Part shown: positions 26,615 through 35,033 of the stretch, one piece after another
Layout of the letters: every line of letters begins with the position of its first letter
How positions within the stretch are numbered: the first letter of the stretch is position 1
Assembly (NCBI RefSeq): GCF_040546685.1
Contig: NZ_JBEPOH010000001.1
Location: forward strand, 186,001 to 250,000
DNA from: Variovorax sp. OAS795
GTDB taxonomy: Bacteria; Pseudomonadota; Gammaproteobacteria; Burkholderiales; Burkholderiaceae_C
DNA length: 64,000 nucleotides
Direction of reading: 5' to 3'
Position numbers and translations under genes: made by a program
The notes under the pieces: model-generated
Seen by the model: only the letters and a program-made list of their open reading frames with translations
What the model was told of the DNA's origin: nothing
The model's database searches: none

Positions 26615-27604
26615 ATGATCCGCAAATTCACCCGCTCGCTGGCCCTCGGGCTCGCGCTTCCCCTCGCGCTTTCCGCCACGTTCACCACGGCAGCCCATGC
26701 GCAGGCCTATCCCGCCAAGCCCGTGCGCATGATCGTGCCGTTCCCGCCCGGCGGCGGCACGGACATCCTGGCGCGCCTGGTGGCGCAGAAGCTCACCGAG
26801 GCCAACCACTGGACCGTGGTGCCCGACAACCGCGGCGGCGCCGGCGGCACCATCGGCATTGCCGAGGCCGCGCGTGCCGCGCCCACGGGCTACGACATCG
26901 TGATGGGCCAGAAGGACAACATGGTCGTCGCGCCCTGGCTCTACAAGAACCTGAGCTACAACCCGGTGAAGGACCTCACGGCCGTGGCCCATGTGGCCTA
27001 CACGCCGGTGGTGATCGTCACGCAGGCCAACTCGAAGTTCAAGACGCTGAACGACGTGGTGACCGCCGCGCGCGCCGCACCCGACACCATCACCTACGGC
27101 TCGCCCGGCAACGGCACCACCATCCACCTGGCCGGCGAGATCTTCAACGGCGCGGCGCAGATCAAGATGCGCCACGTGCCCTACAAGGGCTCCAACGCCG
27201 CGATGATGGACGTGCTCGCGGGCAACGTCGACCTGATGGTGTCGTCGGTGCCGTCGGCGCTCGCGCAGATCAAGGCGGGCAAGCTGCGCCCGCTGGCCGT
27301 GACCTCGGCCAAGCGCAGCACCTCGCTGCCCGACACGCCCACGGTGGCCGAGCTCGGCTACAAGGGCTTCGACGTGTCGACCTGGTACGGCCTCTTCGTG
27401 CCCGCGAAGACGCCGAAGGACGTGGTCGCCACGCTGAATGCCGAAGTCAACAAGCTGCTGGCCACGCCGGAAATGAAGGCCGCCATCGTCGCCCAGGGCG
27501 CCGAACCGCAAGGCATGACGCCGGAGCAGTTCGAGACGCTCCTGAAGACCGACTACGAGAAGTGGAAGGGCATCGTGCAAGCCTCGGGCGCGACCATCGA
27601 ATAG
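26615..27604 (+). CDS. Bug-family (TTT) periplasmic binding protein
   Basis: A 329-residue tripartite tricarboxylate transporter receptor. A signal peptide of about 30 residues ends in TTAAHAQA. Then come YPAKPVRMIVPFPPGGGTDILARLVAQKL (the carboxylate-binding first loop) and GAGGTIGIAEAARAAPTGYDIVMG, both hallmarks of Bug proteins. No TctA/TctB membrane genes are nearby, so this is one of the many orphan receptors typical of Comamonadaceae. The ligand is probably an organic acid or small aromatic. Confidence 0.92.
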   Translation: MIRKFTRSLALGLALPLALSATFTTAAHAQAYPAKPVRMIVPFPPGGGTDILARLVAQKLTEANHWTVVPDNRGGAGGTIGIAEAARAAPTGYDIVMGQKDNMVVAPWLYKNLSYNPVKDLTAVAHVAYTPVVIVTQANSKFKTLNDVVTAARAAPDTITYGSPGNGTTIHLAGEIFNGAAQIKMRHVPYKGSNAAMMDVLAGNVDLMVSSVPSALAQIKAGKLRPLAVTSAKRSTSLPDTPTVAELGYKGFDVSTWYGLFVPAKTPKDVVATLNAEVNKLLATPEMKAAIVAQGAEPQGMTPEQFETLLKTDYEKWKGIVQASGATIE

Positions 27605-27643
27605 GCGTCGGGTATCGCGATATCGGTTGGGAAACTCAAGCGG

Positions 27644-27901
27644 TCAGTCCGGCGTGAACTTCTTGTTGAAGATGTCCACGTCCGATGCCAGCTCGAAGGT
27701 CGCCACCTGCCCCATCTTGCCGTCGCTGAGGCGGCAGGCGGAGAACAGGCTGTAGCGGCCCTTGAAGTAGAACTCGTCCATCACGATCAGCGCGTAGGGG
27801 TACGGCACGAAGACCTGGTGTTCGAAGATGACGCGGTGCACGTTCCTCGGTGAAGGAAAGAGCTTGTAGTCGCTGGTGTCGATCGACTTTGCGGTGGCCA
27901 T
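27644..27901 (-). CDS. Small hypothetical protein
   Basis: An 85-residue soluble protein that I do not recognise. It contains VHRVIFEHQVFVPYPYALIVMDEFYFKGRYSLFSACRLSDGKMGQVATFEL, an alternating-hydrophobic pattern suggesting a beta-sandwich. No signal peptide, cysteines limited to one. The ATG at 27901 is inferred from the onset of regular codon use. The ribosome site is weak. It lies 31 bp downstream of the SDR gene on the same strand and may be cotranscribed. Confidence 0.65.
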   Translation of the reverse strand: MATAKSIDTSDYKLFPSPRNVHRVIFEHQVFVPYPYALIVMDEFYFKGRYSLFSACRLSDGKMGQVATFELASDVDIFNKKFTPD

Positions 27902-27932
27902 GTGCTTTGCGCTCGTTTCTTTGGGGTGCGGT

Positions 27933-28697
27933 TCAGGCGGGGTCGCGCACGTCGGCCACGGGGTTGCTGCCAAAGTCCGCGCGCGCCAGGTAGCCGAGCA
28001 CCTTGGCCGCCGCGGTGTCGGGGCTGTCGAGCAGGCCGTCGTTCTTCAGCCGCTCGAAGCGTGCGCGGTCCGGAAACTTGTCGGCCGATGCGCCGCGCAG
28101 CTGCACCTGCATGTCGGTGTCGATCACGCCGGGCGCGAGCGAGACGATGCGCGCGCCGTTCGGTGCGCCGGCCTCCTCGAGCGCCACGGCGCGCGAGAAG
28201 TGGTCCATGCCAGCCTTGGCCGCGCAGTAGGGCGCCTGGCTCGCCATGGCGTTGCGGCCGAGGCCCGACGAAATGTTCAGCACCTTGCGCACGCAGCGCC
28301 ATTCGCGCGTGGCGCCGAGGAACGCGGACGCGAGCAGCATCGGCGCTTCCAGGCCGATGCGCAACGCGAGCGACAGCTCGCCCGCGGCGGCACGCGCGAG
28401 CGGCGCGGGATTGCCCACGGTGCCGGCGTTGTTGATCAGGGTCACGCTGTCGAAGCGCTGGCCATCGAGCGTTCCGAGCCACGCCGACAAGCGCGCCGAT
28501 GCGGCCACGGGGTCCGACAGGTCCTGTTCCCACTGGATGAGCTCGGCGCCGGCTTTTTTCGCCAATGCCGCGAGCTGCGGATCCTGCCGGCGCGACATGC
28601 CGAGCACCATGTGGCCCGCTTGCAGCAGCTGTGCGGCCATGGCATGGCCGAGGCCGCGCGAGGCGCCGGTGATGAGGGTGAGATGGGAAGCGGTCAT
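27933..28697 (-). CDS. SDR-family oxidoreductase
   Basis: A 254-residue short-chain dehydrogenase. The cofactor motif TGASRGLG is near the N-terminus, then NNAG, the catalytic Ser in ISSGLG and YCAAKAG (the YxxxK motif). MSRRQDP after strand 2 suggests NADP(H) preference. It resembles benzil-reductase/sepiapterin-reductase-like SDRs (C-terminal PGVIDTDMQVQLRG), but the substrate is not identifiable. Confidence 0.88.
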   Translation of the reverse strand: MTASHLTLITGASRGLGHAMAAQLLQAGHMVLGMSRRQDPQLAALAKKAGAELIQWEQDLSDPVAASARLSAWLGTLDGQRFDSVTLINNAGTVGNPAPLARAAAGELSLALRIGLEAPMLLASAFLGATREWRCVRKVLNISSGLGRNAMASQAPYCAAKAGMDHFSRAVALEEAGAPNGARIVSLAPGVIDTDMQVQLRGASADKFPDRARFERLKNDGLLDSPDTAAAKVLGYLARADFGSNPVADVRDPA

Positions 28698-28761
28698 CGG
28701 GAGCGTCTTTCTGGAACGAAGGCAGGGAGGGTAAGTCGGTTCGGCGGCACGCGGGGCGTGC

Positions 28762-29232
28762 TCAGCCGCCGCGGAATTGCTTGCGCAGGAAAGCCCGGTG
28801 GCGCGCGATGTGCTGCAGCTGCGCGGGCGCGATGGTGCCGCCCAGGTCGACCTCGTCGGCGCCGTTGAGCACCGCATTGGCATGGGCCATGGCACGCGCC
28901 ACCACCTCTTCCTCGGCCACGCCGAGTTGCGCTGCAAGATCGAGCGCCACGCGGCGCATCGCGCGCTGCGAGAGCATCCACATCGCGCCGAAGCGGTCCC
29001 AGGCGAGGGCGGCCTCGTCGGCCTTCTGGCGTTCGGCCAGGATCTCGGCGAGCGGCTTGGCGAGCACGGCGTCGAGCGTGTCGATCTTCTCGGCGAGCAT
29101 CTCGTTGCGCGCCATGGCCTCCTCGAGCGTGGGCCCGGCCTCGGCAGCCCTGGCCTTCGGCGGCTCGGGCGGCGGAACATAGGCCGCCTCGGCATTCGCG
29201 GGAACGATCTGGATCTGGTCTTGAAGGCTCAT
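28762..29232 (-). CDS. Unknown protein coupled to a Crp/Fnr regulator
   Basis: A 156-residue protein that I do not recognise. A Pro-rich N-terminus (AAYVPPPEPPKARAAEAGP) is followed by an all-helical, Ala/Glu-rich body (EEAMARNEMLAEKIDTLDAVLAKPLAEILAERQKADEAALAWDRF...). It has no cysteines, membrane segments or signal. Its ATG overlaps the stop of the upstream Crp/Fnr gene (ATGA), so it is translationally coupled and probably functions with that regulator or under its control. Confidence 0.75.
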   Translation of the reverse strand: MSLQDQIQIVPANAEAAYVPPPEPPKARAAEAGPTLEEAMARNEMLAEKIDTLDAVLAKPLAEILAERQKADEAALAWDRFGAMWMLSQRAMRRVALDLAAQLGVAEEEVVARAMAHANAVLNGADEVDLGGTIAPAQLQHIARHRAFLRKQFRGG

Positions 29233-29999
29233 GAGGTTTCCGTTTCCGGTGCAGTGTTCTTCTTGTTCGACATCGCGGTCGCGCGCAGGCCCGGCAGGTC
29301 GAGCACGCGCAGCCCACCGTACTCCACGCGGATCAACCCTTGCGCCGACAGGCCGTTGAGCGCCTCGTTGACGCGCTGGCGCGAGAGGCCGACCAGGTAG
29401 GCCAGCTCCTGCTGCGTGATGCGCAGCACCTCGCCCACGCCCGGGTACAGCACCGGGTTGAACAGCGACACCAGGTTGCGCGCCACGCGCGCGTCGGGGT
29501 TGTTGAGCCGGTCGATCTCCAGCGCCGCGATGAACTGGCCGAGCCGCTCGTTGAGCTGGTTCATCACGAAGCGGTTGAAGCCGATCGAATGATCGAGCAG
29601 CCAGTGGAAGCTCTCGATCGGCAGGCCCGCCACCACGCTGCGCCGCAGCGCCTGGATGTTGTAGCGGTAGGGCTCGCGCTTCATCACCGTGCCTTCGCCG
29701 AACCAGCCGCCGGGCGGTATGCCGGCGTAGGTGACGGAGCCGCCGTCCGCGTTGTCGTTGCTCATCTTGAGCAGCCCCTCGACCACGCCGAACCAATAGG
29801 TCGGCGAACGGCCGACGCGGCAGACGAGGTCGCCGACCTCGGCCTCGCCCACCACGATCGCGGCCTCGGCACGGCGGCGCTCCGCCGGCGTGAGCGTGAG
29901 CAGCCAGGGAATGCCGTCGAGCTCGGCGGCATTGGGGACGCGCACGCGGTCCTTGATCGAACCGCCGAGCACGCCGTGCTGTGAATTGCCGTGAGGCAT
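29229..29999 (-). CDS. Crp/Fnr-family transcriptional regulator
   Basis: A 256-residue regulator. An N-terminal cyclic-nucleotide-binding-like beta-roll (GDLVCRVGRSPTYWFGVVEGLLKMS, GGWFGEGTVM) is followed by a long dimer helix and a C-terminal Crp helix-turn-helix (ITQQELAYLVGLSRQRVNEALNGLSAQGLIRVEYGGLRVLD). It lacks the N-terminal Fe-S cysteines of Fnr. The ATG at 29999 follows CGGAG. It diverges from the acyl-CoA synthetase operon with an 84-bp gap containing a perfect dyad, so it is the likely regulator of that operon (inference). Confidence 0.9.
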   Translation of the reverse strand: MPHGNSQHGVLGGSIKDRVRVPNAAELDGIPWLLTLTPAERRRAEAAIVVGEAEVGDLVCRVGRSPTYWFGVVEGLLKMSNDNADGGSVTYAGIPPGGWFGEGTVMKREPYRYNIQALRRSVVAGLPIESFHWLLDHSIGFNRFVMNQLNERLGQFIAALEIDRLNNPDARVARNLVSLFNPVLYPGVGEVLRITQQELAYLVGLSRQRVNEALNGLSAQGLIRVEYGGLRVLDLPGLRATAMSNKKNTAPETETS

Positions 30000-30030
30000 C
30001 GGGAAACTCCGGGGAGTAGTGTCCCTAGGA

Positions 30031-30048
30031 TTGTCGTTGGAACGACAA
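30031..30048. promoter_or_regulatory. Perfect dyad in divergent Crp/acyl-CoA-synthetase promoter region
   Basis: TTGTCGTTGGAACGACAA has perfect 8-bp arms around GG, midway between the divergent starts at 29999 and 30084. It is a likely operator. The arm sequence is unlike the E. coli Crp consensus (TGTGA), so another specificity or another regulator is possible. Confidence 0.6.
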
Positions 30049-30083
30049 CCCAACGTCAAAGTGGGGCCTACGATCCGCCCACT

Positions 30084-32039
30084 GTGCAAACCACCGCCCC
30101 CACCTTTCCCCGTCTGCTGCTCGCCCATGCGCAGGCCCGTCCCGAGGCGCCCGCCATCCGCGAGAAGGACCTCGGCATCTGGCAAACCTGGAACTGGAGC
30201 GCCGTGGCGCAGGAGGTGCGCGAGGTTGCGTGCGGCCTGGCGAGCATGGGCTTCAAGGCCTTCGACAACCTGGCCATCGTGGGCGCCAACCGCCCGCACC
30301 TGTACATGGCCGTGATCGCCGCGCAGAGCCTGCGCGGCGTGCCGGTGCCGCTCTACCAGGACGCGGTGGCCGGCGAGATGGTCTTCATGCTGCAGGACGC
30401 GAGCATCGAGTTCGTGATCGTCGAGGACCAGGAGCAGGTCGACAAGCTGCTCGAGTGCCGCGAACTCCAGAAGGGCCAGCAGGCGAGCATCCGCCACATC
30501 ATCTACGACGACCCCAAGGGCCTGCGCCACTACGACCAGCCCGGCCTCATGAGCTACGAGCGGCTGCGCGAACTGGGCCGCGAATTCGACAAGGCCCACG
30601 TCGGTGCCTACGACCGCGCGGTGGCGAGCGGGGAGGCCGCCGACGTCGGCGTCATCCTCTACACCTCGGGCACCACGGGCCGCCCCAAGGGCGTGTGCCA
30701 GACGCATGCGAGCTTCATCGCCGCGGGCCGCGGCGGCGTGGAGACCGACAAGCTCGGCCCCGGCGACAACATCATGAGCTACCTGCCGATGGCCTGGGTC
30801 GGCGACCACCTGTTCTCGGTGGCGCAGTGGCTGGTGGGCGGCTTCACGCTCAACTGCCCCGAGTCGTCCGAAACGGTGATGAACGACATGCGCGAGATCG
30901 GCCCGAGCTATTACTTCGGACCGCCGCGCACCTTCGAAGGCCTGCTCACGGCCGTGTCGATCCGCATGGAAGACGCGGCCGCGCCCAAGCGCTGGCTGTA
31001 TGCGAAGTTCATGGCGCTCGCGCAGCGCGTGGGCGCCGACATCCTCAATGGCGCGCCCGTGGGCACGGGCGACCGGCTGATGTACGGCCTTGGCAACCTG
31101 TTCGTCTACGGGCCGCTGCGCAACGTGCTGGGCATGAGCCGCATCCGCGTGGCCTACACGGCCGGCGCCGCCATCGGGCCCGACCTGTTCCGCTTCTACC
31201 GCTCCATCGGCGTGAACCTGAAGCAGTTCTACGGCCAGACCGAGACCTGCGCCTATGTGTGCCTGCAGCAGGACGGCAAGGTCAAGCTGCAGACGGTCGG
31301 CACCGCGGCGCCGGGCATCGAACTCAAGATCGCGGACGACGGCGAGGTGCTGGTGCGCGGCGTGTCGGTGCTCAAGGAATACTACAAGCGCCCCGACGCC
31401 ACGGCCGAGGTGCTCGACGCCGACGGCTACTTCCATACCGGCGATGCGGGCGTGCTCGACAGCGAGGGCCACCTGCGCATCATCGACCGCGCCAAGGACG
31501 TGGGACGGCTCGCGAGCGGCGCGATCTTTGCGCCCAACTACATCGAGAACAAGCTCAAGTTCTTTCCGCAGATCAAGGAAGCCGTGTGCTTCGGCAACGC
31601 ACGCGACGAGGTCTGCGCGGCCATCAACATCGACTTCGAGGCGGTGGGCAACTGGGCCGAGCGCCGCGGGCTGGCCTACGGCGGCTACGTCGACCTGGCC
31701 GGCAAGCCCGAGGTGCTGGCACTGATCGGCGAATGCATCGCCAAGGTGAATGCCGACCTCGCCACCGAAGACGGCATGGGCGAGACGCAGGTCGCGCGCT
31801 TCCTCGTGCTGCACAAGGAGCTCGACCCCGACGACGACGAGCTCACCCGCACGCGCAAGGTGCGGCGCGGCTTCATCGCCGAGAAATACGCGGTGCTGGT
31901 CAGCGCGCTCTACGGTGGCAAGACCGAGCAGTACATCGAGACCCAGGTCAAGTTCGAGGACGGGCGCACCGGTATGGTCAGCGCCACGCTGAAGATCGTC
32001 GAAGCCAGGACCTTCCCCATCGTGAAGGCCGCCGCATGA
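30084..32039 (+). CDS. AMP-binding acyl-CoA synthetase (long-chain type)
   Basis: A 651-residue adenylate-forming ligase. P-loop motif YTSGTTGRPKG starts at residue 193. FYGQTET (A5 motif), YFHTGDAGVLDSEGHLRIIDRAKD (A7/A8 hinge) and a long C-terminal domain are present. The GTG at 30084 is chosen because homology begins at VQTTAPTFPRLLL; an in-frame ATG at 29991 would overlap the divergent regulator and the operator. It converts a carboxylic acid to its CoA ester and heads the transporter operon, ending in an ATGA overlap with LivG. The chain-length preference is not readable. Confidence 0.9.
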   Translation: MQTTAPTFPRLLLAHAQARPEAPAIREKDLGIWQTWNWSAVAQEVREVACGLASMGFKAFDNLAIVGANRPHLYMAVIAAQSLRGVPVPLYQDAVAGEMVFMLQDASIEFVIVEDQEQVDKLLECRELQKGQQASIRHIIYDDPKGLRHYDQPGLMSYERLRELGREFDKAHVGAYDRAVASGEAADVGVILYTSGTTGRPKGVCQTHASFIAAGRGGVETDKLGPGDNIMSYLPMAWVGDHLFSVAQWLVGGFTLNCPESSETVMNDMREIGPSYYFGPPRTFEGLLTAVSIRMEDAAAPKRWLYAKFMALAQRVGADILNGAPVGTGDRLMYGLGNLFVYGPLRNVLGMSRIRVAYTAGAAIGPDLFRFYRSIGVNLKQFYGQTETCAYVCLQQDGKVKLQTVGTAAPGIELKIADDGEVLVRGVSVLKEYYKRPDATAEVLDADGYFHTGDAGVLDSEGHLRIIDRAKDVGRLASGAIFAPNYIENKLKFFPQIKEAVCFGNARDEVCAAINIDFEAVGNWAERRGLAYGGYVDLAGKPEVLALIGECIAKVNADLATEDGMGETQVARFLVLHKELDPDDDELTRTRKVRRGFIAEKYAVLVSALYGGKTEQYIETQVKFEDGRTGMVSATLKIVEARTFPIVKAAA

Positions 32040-32821
32040 GCAGCAGAAAAGTCGGCGACGTCATCCTCGACGTGCAGAACATCTCCTTGAGCTTCGGCGG
32101 CGTGAAGGCGCTGACGGACATCAGCTTCAACGTGCGCGAGCACGAGGTGCGGGCGATCATCGGCCCCAACGGCGCGGGCAAGAGCTCGATGCTCAACTGC
32201 ATCAACGGCGTGTACTGGCCGCAGCAGGGCTCCATCAGCTTCCGCGGCCAGACCTTCAAGCACATGAACTCGCGCCAGGTGGCCGAGATGGGTGTGGCGC
32301 GCACGTTCCAGAACCTGGCCCTGTTCAAGGGCATGAGCGTGCTCGACAACATCATGACGGGGCGCAACCTCAAGATGAAGAGCGGCCTGTTCGCACAGGC
32401 CTTGCGCTGGGGTCCGGCCGAACGCGAGGAGCTGCAGCACCGCGAGTTCGTCGAGCACATCATCGACTTCCTCGAGATCCAGGCGCACCGCAAGACGCCC
32501 GTGGGCCGCCTGCCCTACGGCCTGCAGAAGCGCGTCGACCTGGGCCGCGCGCTGGCAATGGAGCCGCAGGTGCTGCTGCTGGACGAACCCATGGCCGGCA
32601 TGAACGTGGAAGAGAAGCAGGACATGAGCCGCTTCATCCTGGACGTGAACGACGAGTTCGGCGCCACCATCGTCCTCATCGAGCACGACATGGGCGTGGT
32701 GATGGACATCTCCGACCGCGTGGTGGTGCTGGACTACGGCAAGAAGATCGGCGACGGCACACCGGACGAAGTGCGCAACAACGAAGACGTGATCCGGGCC
32801 TACCTGGGTGTGGAGCACTGA
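32036..32821 (+). CDS. LivG-type ABC transporter ATP-binding protein
   Basis: A 261-residue ATPase of the branched-chain amino acid/HAAT family. Walker A GPNGAGKSS lies near residues 43-51, LPYGLQKRVDLGRAL replaces the usual LSGGQ signature as in LivG, and Walker B is VLLLDEPMAGMN. The C-terminal DYGKKIGDGTPDEVRNNEDVIRAYLG is typical of LivG. Its start overlaps the acyl-CoA synthetase stop by 4 bp. It partners the LivF-type ATPase encoded downstream. Confidence 0.92.
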   Translation: MSSRKVGDVILDVQNISLSFGGVKALTDISFNVREHEVRAIIGPNGAGKSSMLNCINGVYWPQQGSISFRGQTFKHMNSRQVAEMGVARTFQNLALFKGMSVLDNIMTGRNLKMKSGLFAQALRWGPAEREELQHREFVEHIIDFLEIQAHRKTPVGRLPYGLQKRVDLGRALAMEPQVLLLDEPMAGMNVEEKQDMSRFILDVNDEFGATIVLIEHDMGVVMDISDRVVVLDYGKKIGDGTPDEVRNNEDVIRAYLGVEH

Positions 32822-32849
32822 CGCCATGCCCGACACGACCCTGACGCAT

Positions 32850-32970
32850 TGCTCCTTCCCCTCTCGGGGGAAGGCTGGGATGGGGGCACGACAGCCCTCG
32901 CCGGACCGCTGCGCCTCAACAGGCGCCGCATGCCCCCACCCCAACCCTCCCCCGGAAGGGGAGGGAGAAA
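32850..32970. repeat. GC-rich double-hairpin repeat, copy 2 (inside the Liv-type operon)
   Basis: GCTCCTTCCCCTCTCGGGGGAAGGCTGGGATGGGGGC-type sequence is mirrored at the far end by GCCCCCACCCCAACC and CCCCCGGAAGGGGAGGGAG. The ends are inverted copies, each with its own hairpin. This is a diverged member of the family also at 16331 and 37287. It fills most of the 164-bp gap between the LivG- and LivH-type genes. (The description is split; see the individual arms.). Confidence 0.7.
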
Positions 32971-32985
32971 GACAAAGACACTGAC

Positions 32986-33915
32986 ATGGGCTTTTTCCTC
33001 GAAACCCTCTTCGGCGGCCTCATGGTCGGCATGCTCTATTCGCTGATCGCCATTGGCTTCGTGCTGATCTACAAGGCCTCGGGCGTTTTCAACTTTGCGC
33101 AGGGCGCCATGGTGCTGTTCGCGGCGCTGGCCATGGCGCGCTTCGCCGAATGGTTCCCGCTGTGGTTCGGCTTCCAGAGCCAGGTGCTCGCGAACATCCT
33201 GGCCTTCGTCGCCGCGATGGGCGTGATGGTGATCGTGGCCTGGCTGATCGAGCGGCTCGCGCTCAGCAAGCTGGTGAACCAGGAAGGCATCACGCTGCTG
33301 ATGGCCACGCTGGGCATCGCCTACTTCCTGGACGGCGTGGGCCAGACGATCTTCGGCAACGACATCTACAAGATCGATGTCGGCATGCCCAAGGAACCGC
33401 TGATGGTGCTGCAAGGCACCTTTCCGGGCGGCCTGCTGCTGAGCCAGGAAGACCTGGTGGCCGCATTGGTGTCGGCCGGGCTGGTGGTGGTGCTGGCCAT
33501 CTTCTTCCAGAAGACCGCGACCGGCCGGGCCCTGCGCGCCGTGGCCGACGACCACCAGGCCGCGCAGTCGATCGGCATTCCGCTCAAGCGCATCTGGGTG
33601 ATCGTGTGGTCGGTGGCCGGCTTCTCGGCGCTGGTGGCCGGCGTCATCTGGGGATCGAAGCTGGGCGTGCAGTTCTCGCTCTCGCTGGTCGCGCTGAAGG
33701 CGCTGCCGGTGGTGATCCTCGGCGGCCTCACGTCGATCCCGGGCGCCATCATCGGCGGCCTCCTGATCGGCGTGGGCGAGAAGCTTTCTGAAATCTATCT
33801 CGGCCCCATGCTCGGTGGCGGCATCGAGATCTGGTTCGCCTACGTTCTTGCATTGGTCTTCCTGCTCGTGCGGCCCCAGGGGCTGTTCGGTGAAAAGATC
33901 ATCGATCGGGTCTGA
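32986..33915 (+). CDS. LivH-type ABC transporter permease
   Basis: A 309-residue membrane protein with about eight hydrophobic segments. GLMVGMLYSLIAIGFVLIYKASGVFNFAQGAMVLF is the diagnostic LivH N-terminus. The cytoplasmic coupling loop TGRALRAVADDHQAAQSIGIP and GGLTSIPGAIIGGLLIGVGE are present. It follows the repeat element and is 3 bp before the LivM gene. The substrate is likely an organic acid rather than leucine, given the flanking CoA ligases (inference). Confidence 0.92.
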   Translation: MGFFLETLFGGLMVGMLYSLIAIGFVLIYKASGVFNFAQGAMVLFAALAMARFAEWFPLWFGFQSQVLANILAFVAAMGVMVIVAWLIERLALSKLVNQEGITLLMATLGIAYFLDGVGQTIFGNDIYKIDVGMPKEPLMVLQGTFPGGLLLSQEDLVAALVSAGLVVVLAIFFQKTATGRALRAVADDHQAAQSIGIPLKRIWVIVWSVAGFSALVAGVIWGSKLGVQFSLSLVALKALPVVILGGLTSIPGAIIGGLLIGVGEKLSEIYLGPMLGGGIEIWFAYVLALVFLLVRPQGLFGEKIIDRV

Positions 33916-33918
33916 AAG

Positions 33919-34983
33919 ATGTTCTACAGAGAAAACGGCCAATTCAAGTCGAGCTACCGCGCCGACCAGCAGATCTTTCCGATCGCGCAGGACCGCATCG
34001 CCATCCTGGTGTTGCTGCTCGTGGCGTTCATCGTGGTGCCGCTGGGCGTGTCCGACTACTGGATGCGCGCCATCCTCACGCCCTTCCTGATCCTGTCGCT
34101 CGCGGCGTTGGGGCTCAACATCCTGGTCGGCTACTGCGGGCAGATCTCGCTGGGCACCGGCGCGTTCATGGCCGTGGGCGCCTACGCGGCCTACAACTTC
34201 CAGGTGCGCATCGACGGCATGCCGCTGATCGCCTCGCTGCTGCTGGGCGGCTTCTGCGCCACGGTGATCGGCGTGCTGTTCGGCATTCCGAGCCTGCGCA
34301 TCAAGGGCCTCTACCTTGCGGTGGCCACGCTGGCGGCGCAGTTCTTCACCGACTGGGCGTTCCTGCGCATCCAGTGGTTCACCAACAATTCGTCCTCGGG
34401 ATCGGTGAGCGTCGCGGGGCTCAACGTGTTCGGCGTGCCGATCGAATCGCCGGTGCAGAAGTATCTGTTCTGCCTGGTCTTCGTGGTGGTGTTCGCGCTG
34501 CTCGCCAAGAACCTGGTGCGCAGCGCCATCGGCCGCGAGTGGATGGCGATGCGCGACATGGACGTGGCCGCCGCGGTGATCGGCATCCGGCCGGTGTACG
34601 CCAAGCTCACGGCCTTTGCGGTCAGCAGCTTCATCGTCGGCGTGGCGGGCGCGCTGTGGGGCTTCATCCACCTGGGCGCCTGGGAGCCGGCGGCGTTCAG
34701 CATCGACCGCTCGTTCCAGCTGCTGTTCATGGTGATCATCGGCGGGCTCGGCTCGATCATGGGGAGCTTCTTCGGCGCCGCGTTCATCGTGCTGCTGCCG
34801 CTCTTCCTGAACCAGCTGCCGGGATGGCTGGGCTTCTCGATCTCGACCGCGCTGGCCTCGCACCTGGAGACCATGATCTTCGGCGCACTGATCGTGTTCT
34901 TCCTGATTGTCGAACCCCACGGCCTCGCACGGCTGTGGTCGACGGGCAAGGAGAAGTTGCGGCTCTGGCCCTTCCCCCACTGA
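33919..34983 (+). CDS. LivM-type ABC transporter permease
   Basis: A 354-residue permease with about ten hydrophobic segments. LGLNILVGYCGQISLGTGAFMAVGAY and the FGIPSLRIKGLYLAVATLAAQFF motif are typical of LivM. The coupling loop SAIGREWMAMRDMDVAAAVIGI and GGLGSIMGSFFGAAFI follow. It forms a heterodimeric pore with the LivH-type protein. It begins 3 bp after the preceding stop. Confidence 0.92.
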   Translation: MFYRENGQFKSSYRADQQIFPIAQDRIAILVLLLVAFIVVPLGVSDYWMRAILTPFLILSLAALGLNILVGYCGQISLGTGAFMAVGAYAAYNFQVRIDGMPLIASLLLGGFCATVIGVLFGIPSLRIKGLYLAVATLAAQFFTDWAFLRIQWFTNNSSSGSVSVAGLNVFGVPIESPVQKYLFCLVFVVVFALLAKNLVRSAIGREWMAMRDMDVAAAVIGIRPVYAKLTAFAVSSFIVGVAGALWGFIHLGAWEPAAFSIDRSFQLLFMVIIGGLGSIMGSFFGAAFIVLLPLFLNQLPGWLGFSISTALASHLETMIFGALIVFFLIVEPHGLARLWSTGKEKLRLWPFPH

Positions 34984-35033
34984 TTTTCCGTTCGTCAAAA
35001 CCGGCACTGAGGTGCCCACATAAGGAGACAGGC

